From: Planctomycetota bacterium
GTDB taxonomy: Bacteria > Planctomycetota > UBA11346
NCBI GenBank assembly: GCA_013821615.1
Contig: JACDGQ010000065.1
Location: forward strand, 1-10,773
DNA length: 10,773 nt
Reading direction: 5' to 3'
How positions within the stretch are numbered: the stretch's first letter is position 1; the number at the start of each line of letters is the position of its first letter. The notes under the pieces were generated by a model. It ran no database searches. It was not told where the DNA came from and was given only the letters and a program-made list of their open reading frames with translations. The position numbers and the translations under genes were made by a program. This document shows, piece after piece, positions 1-7,382 of this stretch.

Positions 1-131
1 TACGTAAATCCCGCTCATCATAAATCGAGTCGGACACGACTTGCAGAGAATTATCACGTCGCAACCAGACGAGAGCCATTTGTGCGACTGGATTTAGGGA
101 GATCCCAGGACTGGGCGATGAGAGCGCCAAG

Positions 132-635
132 ATGAACCTGGAGTTCGCTCCCCAGCCATTCCCTGCGCAGCGCGCCCAGCAGGAACAGGCGAAGGCGCGC
201 AAGCGCGGCCCGGCCTGGGACGAGAGTTCGGTCCGGGACATCGCGATGACCTGCCTCGCCTTCGGCGAGTTCTTCCGACTGGTGGAGAACACCGCCCCGC
301 TCAAGTCGCTGTTGCGTGAGGCGCTGCCCTTTCCCCCGTTCACGACGCTGGTCGGCATGATCTGGTCGCGGCGGCTGAACATCTCCATCGATGCGAGCGC
401 CGTCGCGGCTGCGGATCCCCAGGTCTGGCTCCGGCAGCCGGAACCGGCGGTCTTCTGCCTGCCCGCGACCCTGACCATGAACGGGACGCCGTTGTTGCGC
501 GTCCGCCTCTTCGTCACGGAACCCCGGCCACCCCTGCAGCTGGTGGCGGGAATCGTCGGCATCGAAACGGAGGGGGTGGATGATCCGGAGCGGCGCCTGA
601 GGATCCGGCTGGTCCATGTCGACGAGTCGAAATGA
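132..635 (+). CDS. hypothetical protein, 167 aa
   Basis: I do not recognise this protein. The reading frame shows strong G/C preference at third codon positions, which supports real coding. It has no signal peptide and no obvious membrane helix. The N-terminal 30 residues are rich in Gln, Ala, Arg and Lys and look disordered. The remainder alternates hydrophobic and polar residues, with a helix-like segment around FGEFFRLVENTAPLKSLL and a C-terminal half that looks beta-rich (LPATLTMNGTPLLRVRLFV, then a GIVGIE strand). The frame is open upstream to a stop at 21-23, but ATG 132 is the only canonical start there; its Shine-Dalgarno sequence is weak. The gene is convergent with the signalling cluster, with 56 nt between the two stop codons, so it is probably not part of that system. 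A 187-codon frame on the opposite strand (54-617) looks like a shadow. Confidence 0.65.
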   Translation: MNLEFAPQPFPAQRAQQEQAKARKRGPAWDESSVRDIAMTCLAFGEFFRLVENTAPLKSLLREALPFPPFTTLVGMIWSRRLNISIDASAVAAADPQVWLRQPEPAVFCLPATLTMNGTPLLRVRLFVTEPRPPLQLVAGIVGIETEGVDDPERRLRIRLVHVDESK

Positions 636-691
636 GTTCCGGGTTCCTTGGTTTGGCTCGAATGCGAAACTCTACATCGGAAAAGCGCCCT

Positions 692-1552
692 CTAAGCGTT
701 CCGATGGTAGGCGATGAGGTCATTCATTGTCTGCACAAACGGGAAGTATTCTCCATACGTGGCTGGCTTCGGAAAAAAACCCGTCGCGCCGCAAGCCGCG
801 GCAGCATTCCTATCGGCGATGCCTGAAGCCGATGACCATACAATGATTGGAAGGGTAGAGAATCTCGGGGAGGCGCGCAGCCGTCGCGTCAGCACGTTAC
901 CGCCGTGAATCGACAGGCGAATGTCGATGATCATCAGATCCGGGACCGGCTGGGTGTCCATGGTCTGTAAAAATATCTCGGCATCGGGGAATTGGGTCAG
1001 GGTGACGTCTGACCGGGCGTCCTTCCACGCTTCTTGCAGCAGCACGAAGTCGGCGGCGCAGTCGTGAACGACCACGACAAGCGGTGTTTCGGTGAGGGCG
1101 CGGTGTGGCGTGAGCAGTGGGTGCGGATTCGTATGAATCTCAAGAGAGTCCGCCATCGGATACAGCTCTCGCTCTTCACGCTCGATGCGATTGCTCAATG
1201 CCTCCATGACCACAGCCCATTCTGCGGCGAAGCCAGTGGGGTTTGACCATATGGCGTTTTCCGACCACGTCCGCTCGAAGGACGCGAACACTTCTTTAAG
1301 GCCGCCCATCTCGCGGGCGAAGCGCTCACTGGTTTCCCGAACGGAGGCTGTAGGCGAGCGACCGAGTTCGCGGTAGAGACCTTCGTCCTCGGCCTCGAGG
1401 TGAACGCGCACGTGCGCAGCGATGGTCTCAAGAAGGTGCCTCGCCTCCGTATAGCGCATCCACAGATTATCTGAACTCACGGATTTCAGGCGTTCCGATA
1501 GATTCAACAGCAAGGCATGCTGTCGGCGAAAATCGTCTGCGAACATCGGCAT
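692..1552 (-). CDS. Hemerythrin-like (HHE) domain / response regulator receiver fusion
   Basis: A 286-aa two-domain protein. Residues about 5-135 form a four-helix hemerythrin-like domain: H12 in helix 1, the helix 2 pattern H51-x3-E55-D-x2-L-Y, and the helix 4 pattern EREERELYP at 124-132. Residues about 157-283 are a single receiver (CheY-like) domain of the short Rcp1 type: D164 after strand 1, phospho-acceptor D210 in the IIDIRL motif, S240 at the end of strand 4 and K262 in the FPKP motif. Hemerythrin-like domains usually bind a di-iron site for O2, NO or iron sensing. Here the His normally expected in helix 3 is not seen and the helix 4 His position is R122, so the metal site looks incomplete. 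The first residue of the usual receiver acidic pair is H163. There is no DNA-binding or enzymatic output domain. The gene starts 23 nt after the PAS kinase stop, which suggests it is that kinase's phosphorylation target. An alternative start at Met3 cannot be excluded. Confidence 0.85.
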   Translation of the reverse strand: MPMFADDFRRQHALLLNLSERLKSVSSDNLWMRYTEARHLLETIAAHVRVHLEAEDEGLYRELGRSPTASVRETSERFAREMGGLKEVFASFERTWSENAIWSNPTGFAAEWAVVMEALSNRIEREERELYPMADSLEIHTNPHPLLTPHRALTETPLVVVVHDCAADFVLLQEAWKDARSDVTLTQFPDAEIFLQTMDTQPVPDLMIIDIRLSIHGGNVLTRRLRASPRFSTLPIIVWSSASGIADRNAAAACGATGFFPKPATYGEYFPFVQTMNDLIAYHRNA

Positions 1553-1575
1553 CAGCGGCTCACTTCGCGCCGTGG

Positions 1576-3474
1576 TTAGGAAACACGAGGTGCGGAGGAT
1601 GCCTGGCGTCCGGACAGGGGCAATGCGAAGGAGAACTTCGATCCCACTCCCATTTCAGATTCCACCCAGATGCTGCCGCCATGGTTCTCGACGATCTTCC
1701 GACAGGTCGCGAGGCCGATGCCGGCCCCTGGGACGTCCTCGACGTGACAGCGACTGAACATGTGAAAGATGCTTTTCAGGTCCGTCGGCTGGATCCCCAA
1801 GCCGTTATCGGTGACGGTGAAAACAGCCAGCTTCCCCACGGCAACAGCGCCAATGTGCACCACGGGCGGCCGATCACCGGTAAATTTGATCGCGTTGACG
1901 ATGAGATTCTGAAACACCCGCCCCAGCTGGATGGGGTCGACCACGACTGAGAGCAAAGGCCCGCGCTCAACGGCCGCTTGCCGCGATTCGATATAGGAAT
2001 GCAAATCGGCTAATGTCTCATCCAGAACCAGTCCGGCATCGACCGCAGGCATGACGGCGCCAGGGCTGGAAACCTTCGAGTACGCCATCACCGCATCGAT
2101 GAGCTGGTGCATGCGCCGGGCCCCGCCAGTAGCGTGCCGCAGGTAGTCATGGCCACGTGCGTCCAACTTCTCGCCATAGCGTTTCTCGACGAGCTCCAGG
2201 TAATTCGAGACCATCCGCAGGGGTTCCTTGAGGTCATGTGACGCCACAGCGGCGAAGTTCTCCAGGTCCGCATTTGACCGCGCCAGCGCCTCGGCAGATC
2301 GCTTCTGATCGTCGATGTCGGTGTTCGACCCGATCCACTGCGTGATGGCACCGGCGGCATCGCGCACCGGGTGGGCCCGGCTCAAGTGCCAGCGGTAGAC
2401 GCCATCGCCACGTCGGAAACGGTTTTCGAATTGGAAGGGCTCCCCCGTATCCAGCGAGCGTTGCCAGACCCGGACGTTTTCCTCGACGTCCTCGGGATGG
2501 ATGAACTGTTTCCATCCCCAGTCACGGATCTCCTCGAACGTCAGCCCGGTATATTCCATCCATTGGGGGTTGAAATAATCGACATCGCCTGCGGGGGTGG
2601 CGGTAAAGATCTTCTGCGGCATGCACGCGGCCAGGACCTGCCAGCGTTTGTCCGCTATCGCCAGATCCTCGGCTGCCGTCTTCAGGTCATGGATGTCCGT
2701 GCTCGTGCCATCCCACTGGGTGATGACGCTGTCCTTCCCCCGGCGTGGTCTGGCGCGGACGAGATGCCATCGGTACTCGCCATCCGATGCACGGCGCATG
2801 CGGAACTCGATCTGGTAGGGATCGCCTTGCGCGAAAACACGGGCCCACAGGGTCATGACCTGGTCGTAATCGTCCGGATGCACCACGGATCGCCAATCGG
2901 TGACCCGGGAGGCCGCCAGGTCCAGGCCGGTATAATCCGTCCAGCGTTGATTCGCGTAGGAAAATTTCCCGGACGCGTCCGTGCTCCAGACGAGTTGGGG
3001 AACCGACTCGGCGAGCTCGTGAATGCGTTGCTCCGCATTGCGGGCCTGGTCGCGCAGCAGCACGTGCTCGGTAACGTCGACGAAGGTGACCAGCAATCCC
3101 GCTACGACGCCGTTGGAGAGCGTGATGCGTCGCACCTCCCAGTCGAAGAACAGATGTTCGTTGGAACCCCGGCGCGTCGTTTGATAGGCCGCCGCTTTGA
3201 AGGGGTGCCCGTTCTCGAGCACGCTCCGGAACGGCAGGAGGGCAGCCTCTGCCGCCTCCGGCGCCCAGAGCCGGTGCAGGATGTCCGAGAGCGTTTGCCC
3301 AATGGTGTCCGCACGATGACCGATCAGCGCGGTCGCCTGGTCGTTCACCTGCGTTATCCGGAGCTGCGTATCGAGGACGTAGATTCCCGTCGGCGACTGG
3401 TCGAAGACGGCTTGGAACAGCGACTCCGTGAGCGCGAGGCGCTCGGCGAGCCCGGATGGGGCCGTGCTGGTCAT
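1576..3474 (-). CDS. Triple-PAS sensor histidine kinase (cytosolic)
   Basis: A 632-aa kinase with no membrane segments. PAS1 covers about 15-140 (SPTGIYVLDTQLRITQVN, ending FVDVTEH). PAS2 covers about 150-262 and PAS3 about 275-388; both are PAS_3-type with HPxD, DGxYRWHL and QWxGxxTDI signatures. HisKA follows at about 405-470, with the phospho-accepting His H413 in ASHDLKEPLRMV. The HATPase domain carries the N-box N523/N527 (QNLIVNAIKF), G1 DNGLGI at 556-561 and G2 GAGIGLAT at 583-590, so all expected catalytic motifs are present. The HDLKEPL style matches the phytochrome/Cph1 kinase group, which normally phosphorylates small Rcp1-like receivers; the next gene, 23 nt downstream, encodes such a receiver. 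No chromophore domain is present. Signal specificity of the PAS domains is unknown, since no haem- or flavin-binding signature could be confirmed by eye. The start ATG has a weak AGAAAG-like ribosome site. A 289-nt gap separates it from the preceding kinase, so it may have its own promoter. Confidence 0.93.
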   Translation of the reverse strand: MTSTAPSGLAERLALTESLFQAVFDQSPTGIYVLDTQLRITQVNDQATALIGHRADTIGQTLSDILHRLWAPEAAEAALLPFRSVLENGHPFKAAAYQTTRRGSNEHLFFDWEVRRITLSNGVVAGLLVTFVDVTEHVLLRDQARNAEQRIHELAESVPQLVWSTDASGKFSYANQRWTDYTGLDLAASRVTDWRSVVHPDDYDQVMTLWARVFAQGDPYQIEFRMRRASDGEYRWHLVRARPRRGKDSVITQWDGTSTDIHDLKTAAEDLAIADKRWQVLAACMPQKIFTATPAGDVDYFNPQWMEYTGLTFEEIRDWGWKQFIHPEDVEENVRVWQRSLDTGEPFQFENRFRRGDGVYRWHLSRAHPVRDAAGAITQWIGSNTDIDDQKRSAEALARSNADLENFAAVASHDLKEPLRMVSNYLELVEKRYGEKLDARGHDYLRHATGGARRMHQLIDAVMAYSKVSSPGAVMPAVDAGLVLDETLADLHSYIESRQAAVERGPLLSVVVDPIQLGRVFQNLIVNAIKFTGDRPPVVHIGAVAVGKLAVFTVTDNGLGIQPTDLKSIFHMFSRCHVEDVPGAGIGLATCRKIVENHGGSIWVESEMGVGSKFSFALPLSGRQASSAPRVS

Positions 3475-3763
3475 GCTTTCTGATATGCCAGGTTACCAGA
3501 AAAAATAAATGATCGTTTTGAGCCGGGGGAACCCCTCGCCACGCACTTGTCGTGCAAAATGCACTTGGGCAGAGGTGACTCGGGATACTCGTAATTCCCC
3601 GCTAGTCGCCTACCATTCCAGCACATCGCGTGTCATGGCGCGACTCTCACGCCACCTATGCGCGGGCGCGACGGCCAAGCACTGGTATGGCGATGTTATT
3701 CCTGTACTGAAGAAGGCCGGTCCTCGTGGACGATGCTACGCGGAGTGCGCTCGCATGTGACGA
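3475..3763. other. Intergenic gap between the two kinase genes
   Basis: A 289-nt stretch with no convincing coding frame. It holds a palindrome at 3552-3564 (GTGCA-AAA-TGCAC), two direct copies of GCACTTG at 3543-3549 and 3561-3567 with an 18-nt period, and a short GGGGGAACCCC inverted repeat at about 3525-3535. It lies 70-90 nt upstream of the triple-PAS kinase start, so it may contain that gene's promoter and operator. I see no clear T-tract terminator for the preceding kinase. Confidence 0.5.
3552..3564. promoter_or_regulatory. Palindrome GTGCA-AAA-TGCAC, candidate operator
   Basis: A perfect 5-bp inverted repeat around an AAA spacer, 78 nt upstream of the triple-PAS kinase start. The flanking GCACTTG direct repeats (3543 and 3561) overlap it. 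The arrangement suits a dimeric regulator, but such short palindromes also arise by chance. Confidence 0.25.
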
Positions 3764-5014
3764 TCACCAACTACCGGACTTGGGGAACGACAGAGTGAAT
3801 GTACTGCCCACTCCGACTTCCGACGCTACGGCGATGTGCCCCCCATGCCGTCCCATGATGCGCTTGCAGGTCGCCAGCCCTATGCCGCATCCTTCGTAAG
3901 CATCTCTGGAATGCAGGCGTTGAAACACGCCAAATATGCGCGAGTGATCTGAGGGCAGAATGCCAATGCCATTGTCAGCCACGGAGATCAGCCAGGTGGA
4001 ACCTTGGTCGACCGCCGTCACCCTGATGACGGGTGCTGTGCCTTTTCGCGAAAATTTTATCGCATTGACGAGGAGATTTTGGAACAGCTGCACCAGCAGC
4101 ACGTGATCTCCTTTTACTGAGGGCAGGTCGGTGCACTGGATCGACGCGTTGGTGTCCACAATGCGAGCTTCCAAGTTGCCTTGCGCTTCGATAAGAACTG
4201 CTTCGAGGGGAACTGGTACCATAGTGCGCTCATCAGCGCCAACTTGGGCATATCCCAAAAGAGCTTTGATCAATTGGGACATCCGCTGCGATCCTGAGAT
4301 GGCGAGTCCAATATATTCCTGCGCTTTATCGTCGAGTAGGGGCGCGTATCGCATCTCGATCAGTCCGAGGTAGCTGGAGACCATTCGCAACGGCTCTTGC
4401 AGGTCATGCGACACAATGCCGGCAAATTGCTGCAAGTCACGATTGGAGCGCTCAAGTTCGGCTGCGTTGACTCGCAGGGCTTCCTCGGCCTTGTGGCGCT
4501 CGATCAATTCGCTGTTCGCCATGCGGCGAGCCTGCTCCAGGCTGGCTGCCTGGCTGCGCAGCTGTCTAGTGGCGTTGCGAGCCAGCGCGGTGGTTGCGTT
4601 CGCATTGAGAACGGCCTGCTCTGCTTGGAACAACACGCGCAATATTGGCATGACATCGATGACTTGGGCGATGAAATCCACTCTCGGTTCGCCGCCGATG
4701 AAAACGACCACGGCATCGCGCGTTGTCGAGCGGCCTAGGCAATGGATGGTTTGACCGGGCAGCGGGTAGGTCAGCGCTCCTGCTTCGCTCCCAGATTTCG
4801 CAGTGTCTTCCACGAACTTCGCCCAACCTGACGCGTCTGGCATGGTTGGTGGGAAGCCCAATGCCGTAATAAGGGCGCCAACTTCTCGATCTAATACGAA
4901 AAATACCAAATCGCTAGCGCCGCCATAGTGGGCGAATTCACGGGCCGCGTCCGAACGATGCTCCGCTGTGATGAGTTCATAGATGAGACGATGGAAGGTG
5001 TCGGGGTGGTCCAC
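3764..5014 (-). CDS. Sensor histidine kinase with GAF-like N-terminus (cytosolic)
   Basis: A 416-aa kinase with no signal peptide or transmembrane helix. Residues about 1-130 look like a degenerate GAF-type domain (DLVFFVLDREVGAL, GFPPTMPD, VVVFIGGEP); this assignment is inferred from pattern only. A helical, probably coiled-coil linker spans about 130-197. HisKA follows at about 195-258 with H203 in VSHDLQEPLRMV. The HATPase domain shows N313/N317 in QNLLVNAIKF, G1 DNGIGI at 347-352 and G2 GCGIGLAT at 375-382, so the kinase looks active. It closely resembles the triple-PAS kinase in HisKA and HATPase. The start is GTG, 3 nt after the stop of the FIST gene and without a good ribosome site of its own, so translation is probably coupled to that gene. 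The FIST protein is therefore a likely sensory partner. Confidence 0.92.
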   Translation of the reverse strand: MDHPDTFHRLIYELITAEHRSDAAREFAHYGGASDLVFFVLDREVGALITALGFPPTMPDASGWAKFVEDTAKSGSEAGALTYPLPGQTIHCLGRSTTRDAVVVFIGGEPRVDFIAQVIDVMPILRVLFQAEQAVLNANATTALARNATRQLRSQAASLEQARRMANSELIERHKAEEALRVNAAELERSNRDLQQFAGIVSHDLQEPLRMVSSYLGLIEMRYAPLLDDKAQEYIGLAISGSQRMSQLIKALLGYAQVGADERTMVPVPLEAVLIEAQGNLEARIVDTNASIQCTDLPSVKGDHVLLVQLFQNLLVNAIKFSRKGTAPVIRVTAVDQGSTWLISVADNGIGILPSDHSRIFGVFQRLHSRDAYEGCGIGLATCKRIMGRHGGHIAVASEVGVGSTFTLSFPKSGSW

Positions 5015-5017
5015 GTG

Positions 5018-6175
5018 CTATTGTGGGAAAACGCAAACGACGGCGGTGCAGTTGTGAAAGCCGTTGAATTGTCCATCGGCGCTCGCGATCTGCCCATAGG
5101 TATTGCACCCTGCGAAACGGGCATTCTCCCCGAGAGCGTCCTGCACGGCCTTGAGTTCGAATCCGAACTCTCGGCCCATGCGCAAGCGTGTGGCGACGCA
5201 GTCGAAGAACATTGCGACTTCCGGTTTTTGTCCTTCAAGCTGCGCAAGCGCGCTTTGGGTAGCCGCCAGCGCCGACAATTTTTGTGGTTTCATGATATGT
5301 ACGGTTGCTCCCTCTGGAATATCAGCCGCACATTGGATCGAGCCATCAGTGTCGATCGCGAGAGGAACGCGTAGCCGAAATCCAGAGTCCGTGGCGATTC
5401 CAATGACATTATGGAGGAAAAACGGAAGTGGGTTCGCGATATCGAAAGCTTGACCGGTGGTGGAAGCATGGCGTAAGAAGATGTCGCGGGATGGGATATT
5501 ATTCATACTGATCAATCGCATGCCTCGGGCTTCGGTCACACGCATGGGAGAGCCGGTAGGTTCCCAGCCGTGACAGACGCCGACACCGATGGGATTGCGA
5601 GACAGGATCTCCAGAGACACCGCCGCGTCTGGAACGGCCTCAGTGCCTATGAACACATCCGTCTTCCTGAAGTGCGCATCGTCTCCTGCTCCTCCGCCAA
5701 ACAGCTTGTAGCTACCCCCCGTGAGGAGGGTGATTTGCTCAACGAAATCGTCGGCATGCCCAGCAAGCGCGTCGGTCATGATCAGGGCTGAGCGATGCGG
5801 GTACGCTTGCGATGACATGCCTTGAAACGAGTTCACTATCGCCTGGGCCGCAGCCGTCCGATCATGTCGCAGGTTGCGTCCAATTCCCGGGGAAAAGCGC
5901 ATGTCGTCTGATCTGAATCCAATGGCGCAGGCAGTCCCCTCCTCGAAAGACGTCTGCGTAAATTCACCGGCGGATGAGCTCCCGATCATTGCCTTGGGTT
6001 GGCAGGTATCCTGGATTGCCTGAAGGAGTTTTTTATGGTGGTGCTTCGACGAGGCGAATACGACTACTGCGCTAGGCGCTTCGCCGCCAAAGGATTCAAT
6101 CAAGCCCCGTCCGAGTTGCTCGCCTGCGGCGCGGCTATCCGGAAGGCTCGTATGGACTGTGCTGGTCTTTTTCAT
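5018..6175 (-). CDS. FIST domain signal-transduction protein
   Basis: A 385-aa stand-alone FIST protein. The N-terminal FIST domain spans about 25-200, with GSSSAGEF at 65-72 and LFGGGAGDD at 158-166. The FIST_C domain spans about 205-375, with FAGCNTYGQI at 354-363 and a closing FNGFHNCTAVV. FIST domains are soluble sensory modules thought to bind small ligands, possibly amino acids, and usually act beside or inside signalling proteins. There is no signal peptide or membrane helix. The frame is open further upstream, to 6274. I chose the ATG at 6175 because AAAGG lies 8 nt before it; the ATG at 6181 has only 2 nt of spacing, and the upstream extension is low-complexity and unlike FIST proteins. 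The stop TAG is 3 nt before the GTG of the downstream kinase, so the two are almost certainly co-translated partners. Confidence 0.93.
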   Translation of the reverse strand: MKKTSTVHTSLPDSRAAGEQLGRGLIESFGGEAPSAVVVFASSKHHHKKLLQAIQDTCQPKAMIGSSSAGEFTQTSFEEGTACAIGFRSDDMRFSPGIGRNLRHDRTAAAQAIVNSFQGMSSQAYPHRSALIMTDALAGHADDFVEQITLLTGGSYKLFGGGAGDDAHFRKTDVFIGTEAVPDAAVSLEILSRNPIGVGVCHGWEPTGSPMRVTEARGMRLISMNNIPSRDIFLRHASTTGQAFDIANPLPFFLHNVIGIATDSGFRLRVPLAIDTDGSIQCAADIPEGATVHIMKPQKLSALAATQSALAQLEGQKPEVAMFFDCVATRLRMGREFGFELKAVQDALGENARFAGCNTYGQIASADGQFNGFHNCTAVVCVFPQ

Positions 6176-6338
6176 GTGCATTGCCTTTGGCGGCTGAAAA
6201 CGTCGTTCACTCGGAAACGTTGTATGGAGAGTGGAATGTCTGTGCGTTGACGGAAAAGAGCGCAGAAAGGCCATGGAGGAATGCGGAGTCCAAGGTTCGC
6301 GATCCGGGTGGGGCTCTCCCAGGCAGGGGGTGCCTCTA

Positions 6339-7040
6339 TCAAACGGTCTTGGTGAACAGCTTCGACCATGGCAGGCGGTCCTTGTCTACGACTGCAGAGG
6401 TGTTGGCGCGCCGTGCCATCAGACTTCGGCGATACTCCTCTGGTGGGACATAATAGGGATTCTCGTGAACCACAGTACCCATCAGCACATGGGAATGCGT
6501 GGCCAGGATGTCGAGCATGGTGTGTCCCGAGATGCGATTCGCATCATAGCCGCACATGAATGTGGCATCATGTTTGGCTAGGAGGTCGTTCACCGTCATC
6601 TCGTAGTCCATGATTTCGTCTATTCCTTCCATATCGCGCAGCGCCCAGTTCATGTCTCCGAACGTGCGCAGGCTGGTGAAGGATCTGGCTGGAAGAGACT
6701 GCAATTCCTCCTCCAACATGCGGTACATGCGGGCCTTTTCAAATGAGCCGCCGGCGAGATAGGTCGTGTCGGTGCAATGCGAGCAAAGATGCCCATTCGC
6801 CTGCGCGGCATCCACCGCGACGCCTCCTGATCTCAATCTCGCATGATGGTCGTCCAGGAATTCTGAATCCATGACCATCAGGACCTTCTCGCCGTTGGCG
6901 AGCCCATCCAACACATAGGGAACCAAGGTCTCGTATTGCTGGTTCCGTGAATCGAAGAAGCAGCAGATGTGCCTAGGCGGCGTAAGTGCTCTTCCGCTCA
7001 CATTGACAGACCGACTAGGACGATGCGAAGGTGAATTCAT
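6339..7040 (-). CDS. MEDS (DcmR-type) sensory domain protein
   Basis: A 233-aa protein, almost entirely one MEDS domain (about 22-200). The family was named after the sensory part of the methylotroph regulator DcmR and methanogen relatives. Diagnostic stretches are HICCFFDSRNQQYETLVPYV near 24-43, GLANGEKVLMVMD at 46-58, the MDYEMTVN motif at 144-151, the CGYDANRIS motif at 163-171 and the closing THSHVLMG...NPYYVPP at 181-200. The fold is RecA/KaiC-like but without an evident Walker A motif. Unlike DcmR, there is no helix-turn-helix, so it cannot bind DNA directly by that route. MEDS proteins commonly sit beside histidine kinases, as here. The ligand is unknown; halogenated or one-carbon compounds are known only for DcmR. 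A 163-nt gap separates it from the FIST gene, so co-transcription is likely but not certain. Confidence 0.9.
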   Translation of the reverse strand: MNSPSHRPSRSVNVSGRALTPPRHICCFFDSRNQQYETLVPYVLDGLANGEKVLMVMDSEFLDDHHARLRSGGVAVDAAQANGHLCSHCTDTTYLAGGSFEKARMYRMLEEELQSLPARSFTSLRTFGDMNWALRDMEGIDEIMDYEMTVNDLLAKHDATFMCGYDANRISGHTMLDILATHSHVLMGTVVHENPYYVPPEEYRRSLMARRANTSAVVDKDRLPWSKLFTKTV

Positions 7041-7177
7041 GGAAGGCTCTTATGGGAAAATCACATTAGGCAAAGCAATATCTGTACAACTTTTGGCTGT
7101 TTCACTGAGAATTTGAGTGCAAGAGTCATGAAATTTCCACCGTCAGTGCTTATTATCGAAGTGCATACAGGCTGACT

Positions 7178-7192
7178 ATTGACGTAGTCAAT
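7178..7192. promoter_or_regulatory. 15-nt palindrome ATTGAC-GTA-GTCAAT, candidate operator
   Basis: A perfect 6+3+6 palindrome 138 nt upstream of the MEDS start. It is overlapped by a second inverted pair, TGACTA (7173-7178) and TAGTCA (7185-7190). This is typical of the geometry of a dimeric regulator site, and it could control the signalling cluster. No regulator gene is present in the window. Confidence 0.3.
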
Positions 7193-7382
7193 TGGTAACG
7201 GCGTTAGTGAGCCCCAGGGCGTCCAGCGAATGGTGCGCGAGCTACCCTATTTTCACGGCGAAACAGGCAAGGGTGCGTGCGTCGCGCTTCTCTTTACGTT
7301 ACGGGTGCGGCGCTCCGAATCACGAGACCGCGCCTCCCCTCGCTTGCCGATCTGACCGCCCTTTTCTGCCCAGCGATCGCGT

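Noticed and set aside
28..41. AGTCG-GACA-CGACT hairpin upstream of the 132-635 gene
   Set aside because: A short 5-bp stem without context; likely chance.
54..617. 187-codon open frame on the minus strand
   Set aside because: It is antisense to the 132-635 frame, has a low-complexity Arg/Gln/Gly-rich translation and lacks the third-position GC pattern seen on the plus strand.
2371..3483. 370-codon open frame on the plus strand
   Set aside because: It is fully antisense to the triple-PAS kinase, whose motifs are all intact; long antisense frames are common in high-GC genes.
6176..6274. N-terminal extension of the FIST protein by 33 residues
   Set aside because: The extension is unlike FIST proteins, and the ATG at 6175 has a well-spaced AAAGG.
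6321..6335. AGGCA-GGGGG-TGCCT hairpin after the MEDS stop as a terminator
   Set aside because: The stem is only 5 bp and no T-tract follows on the minus strand.
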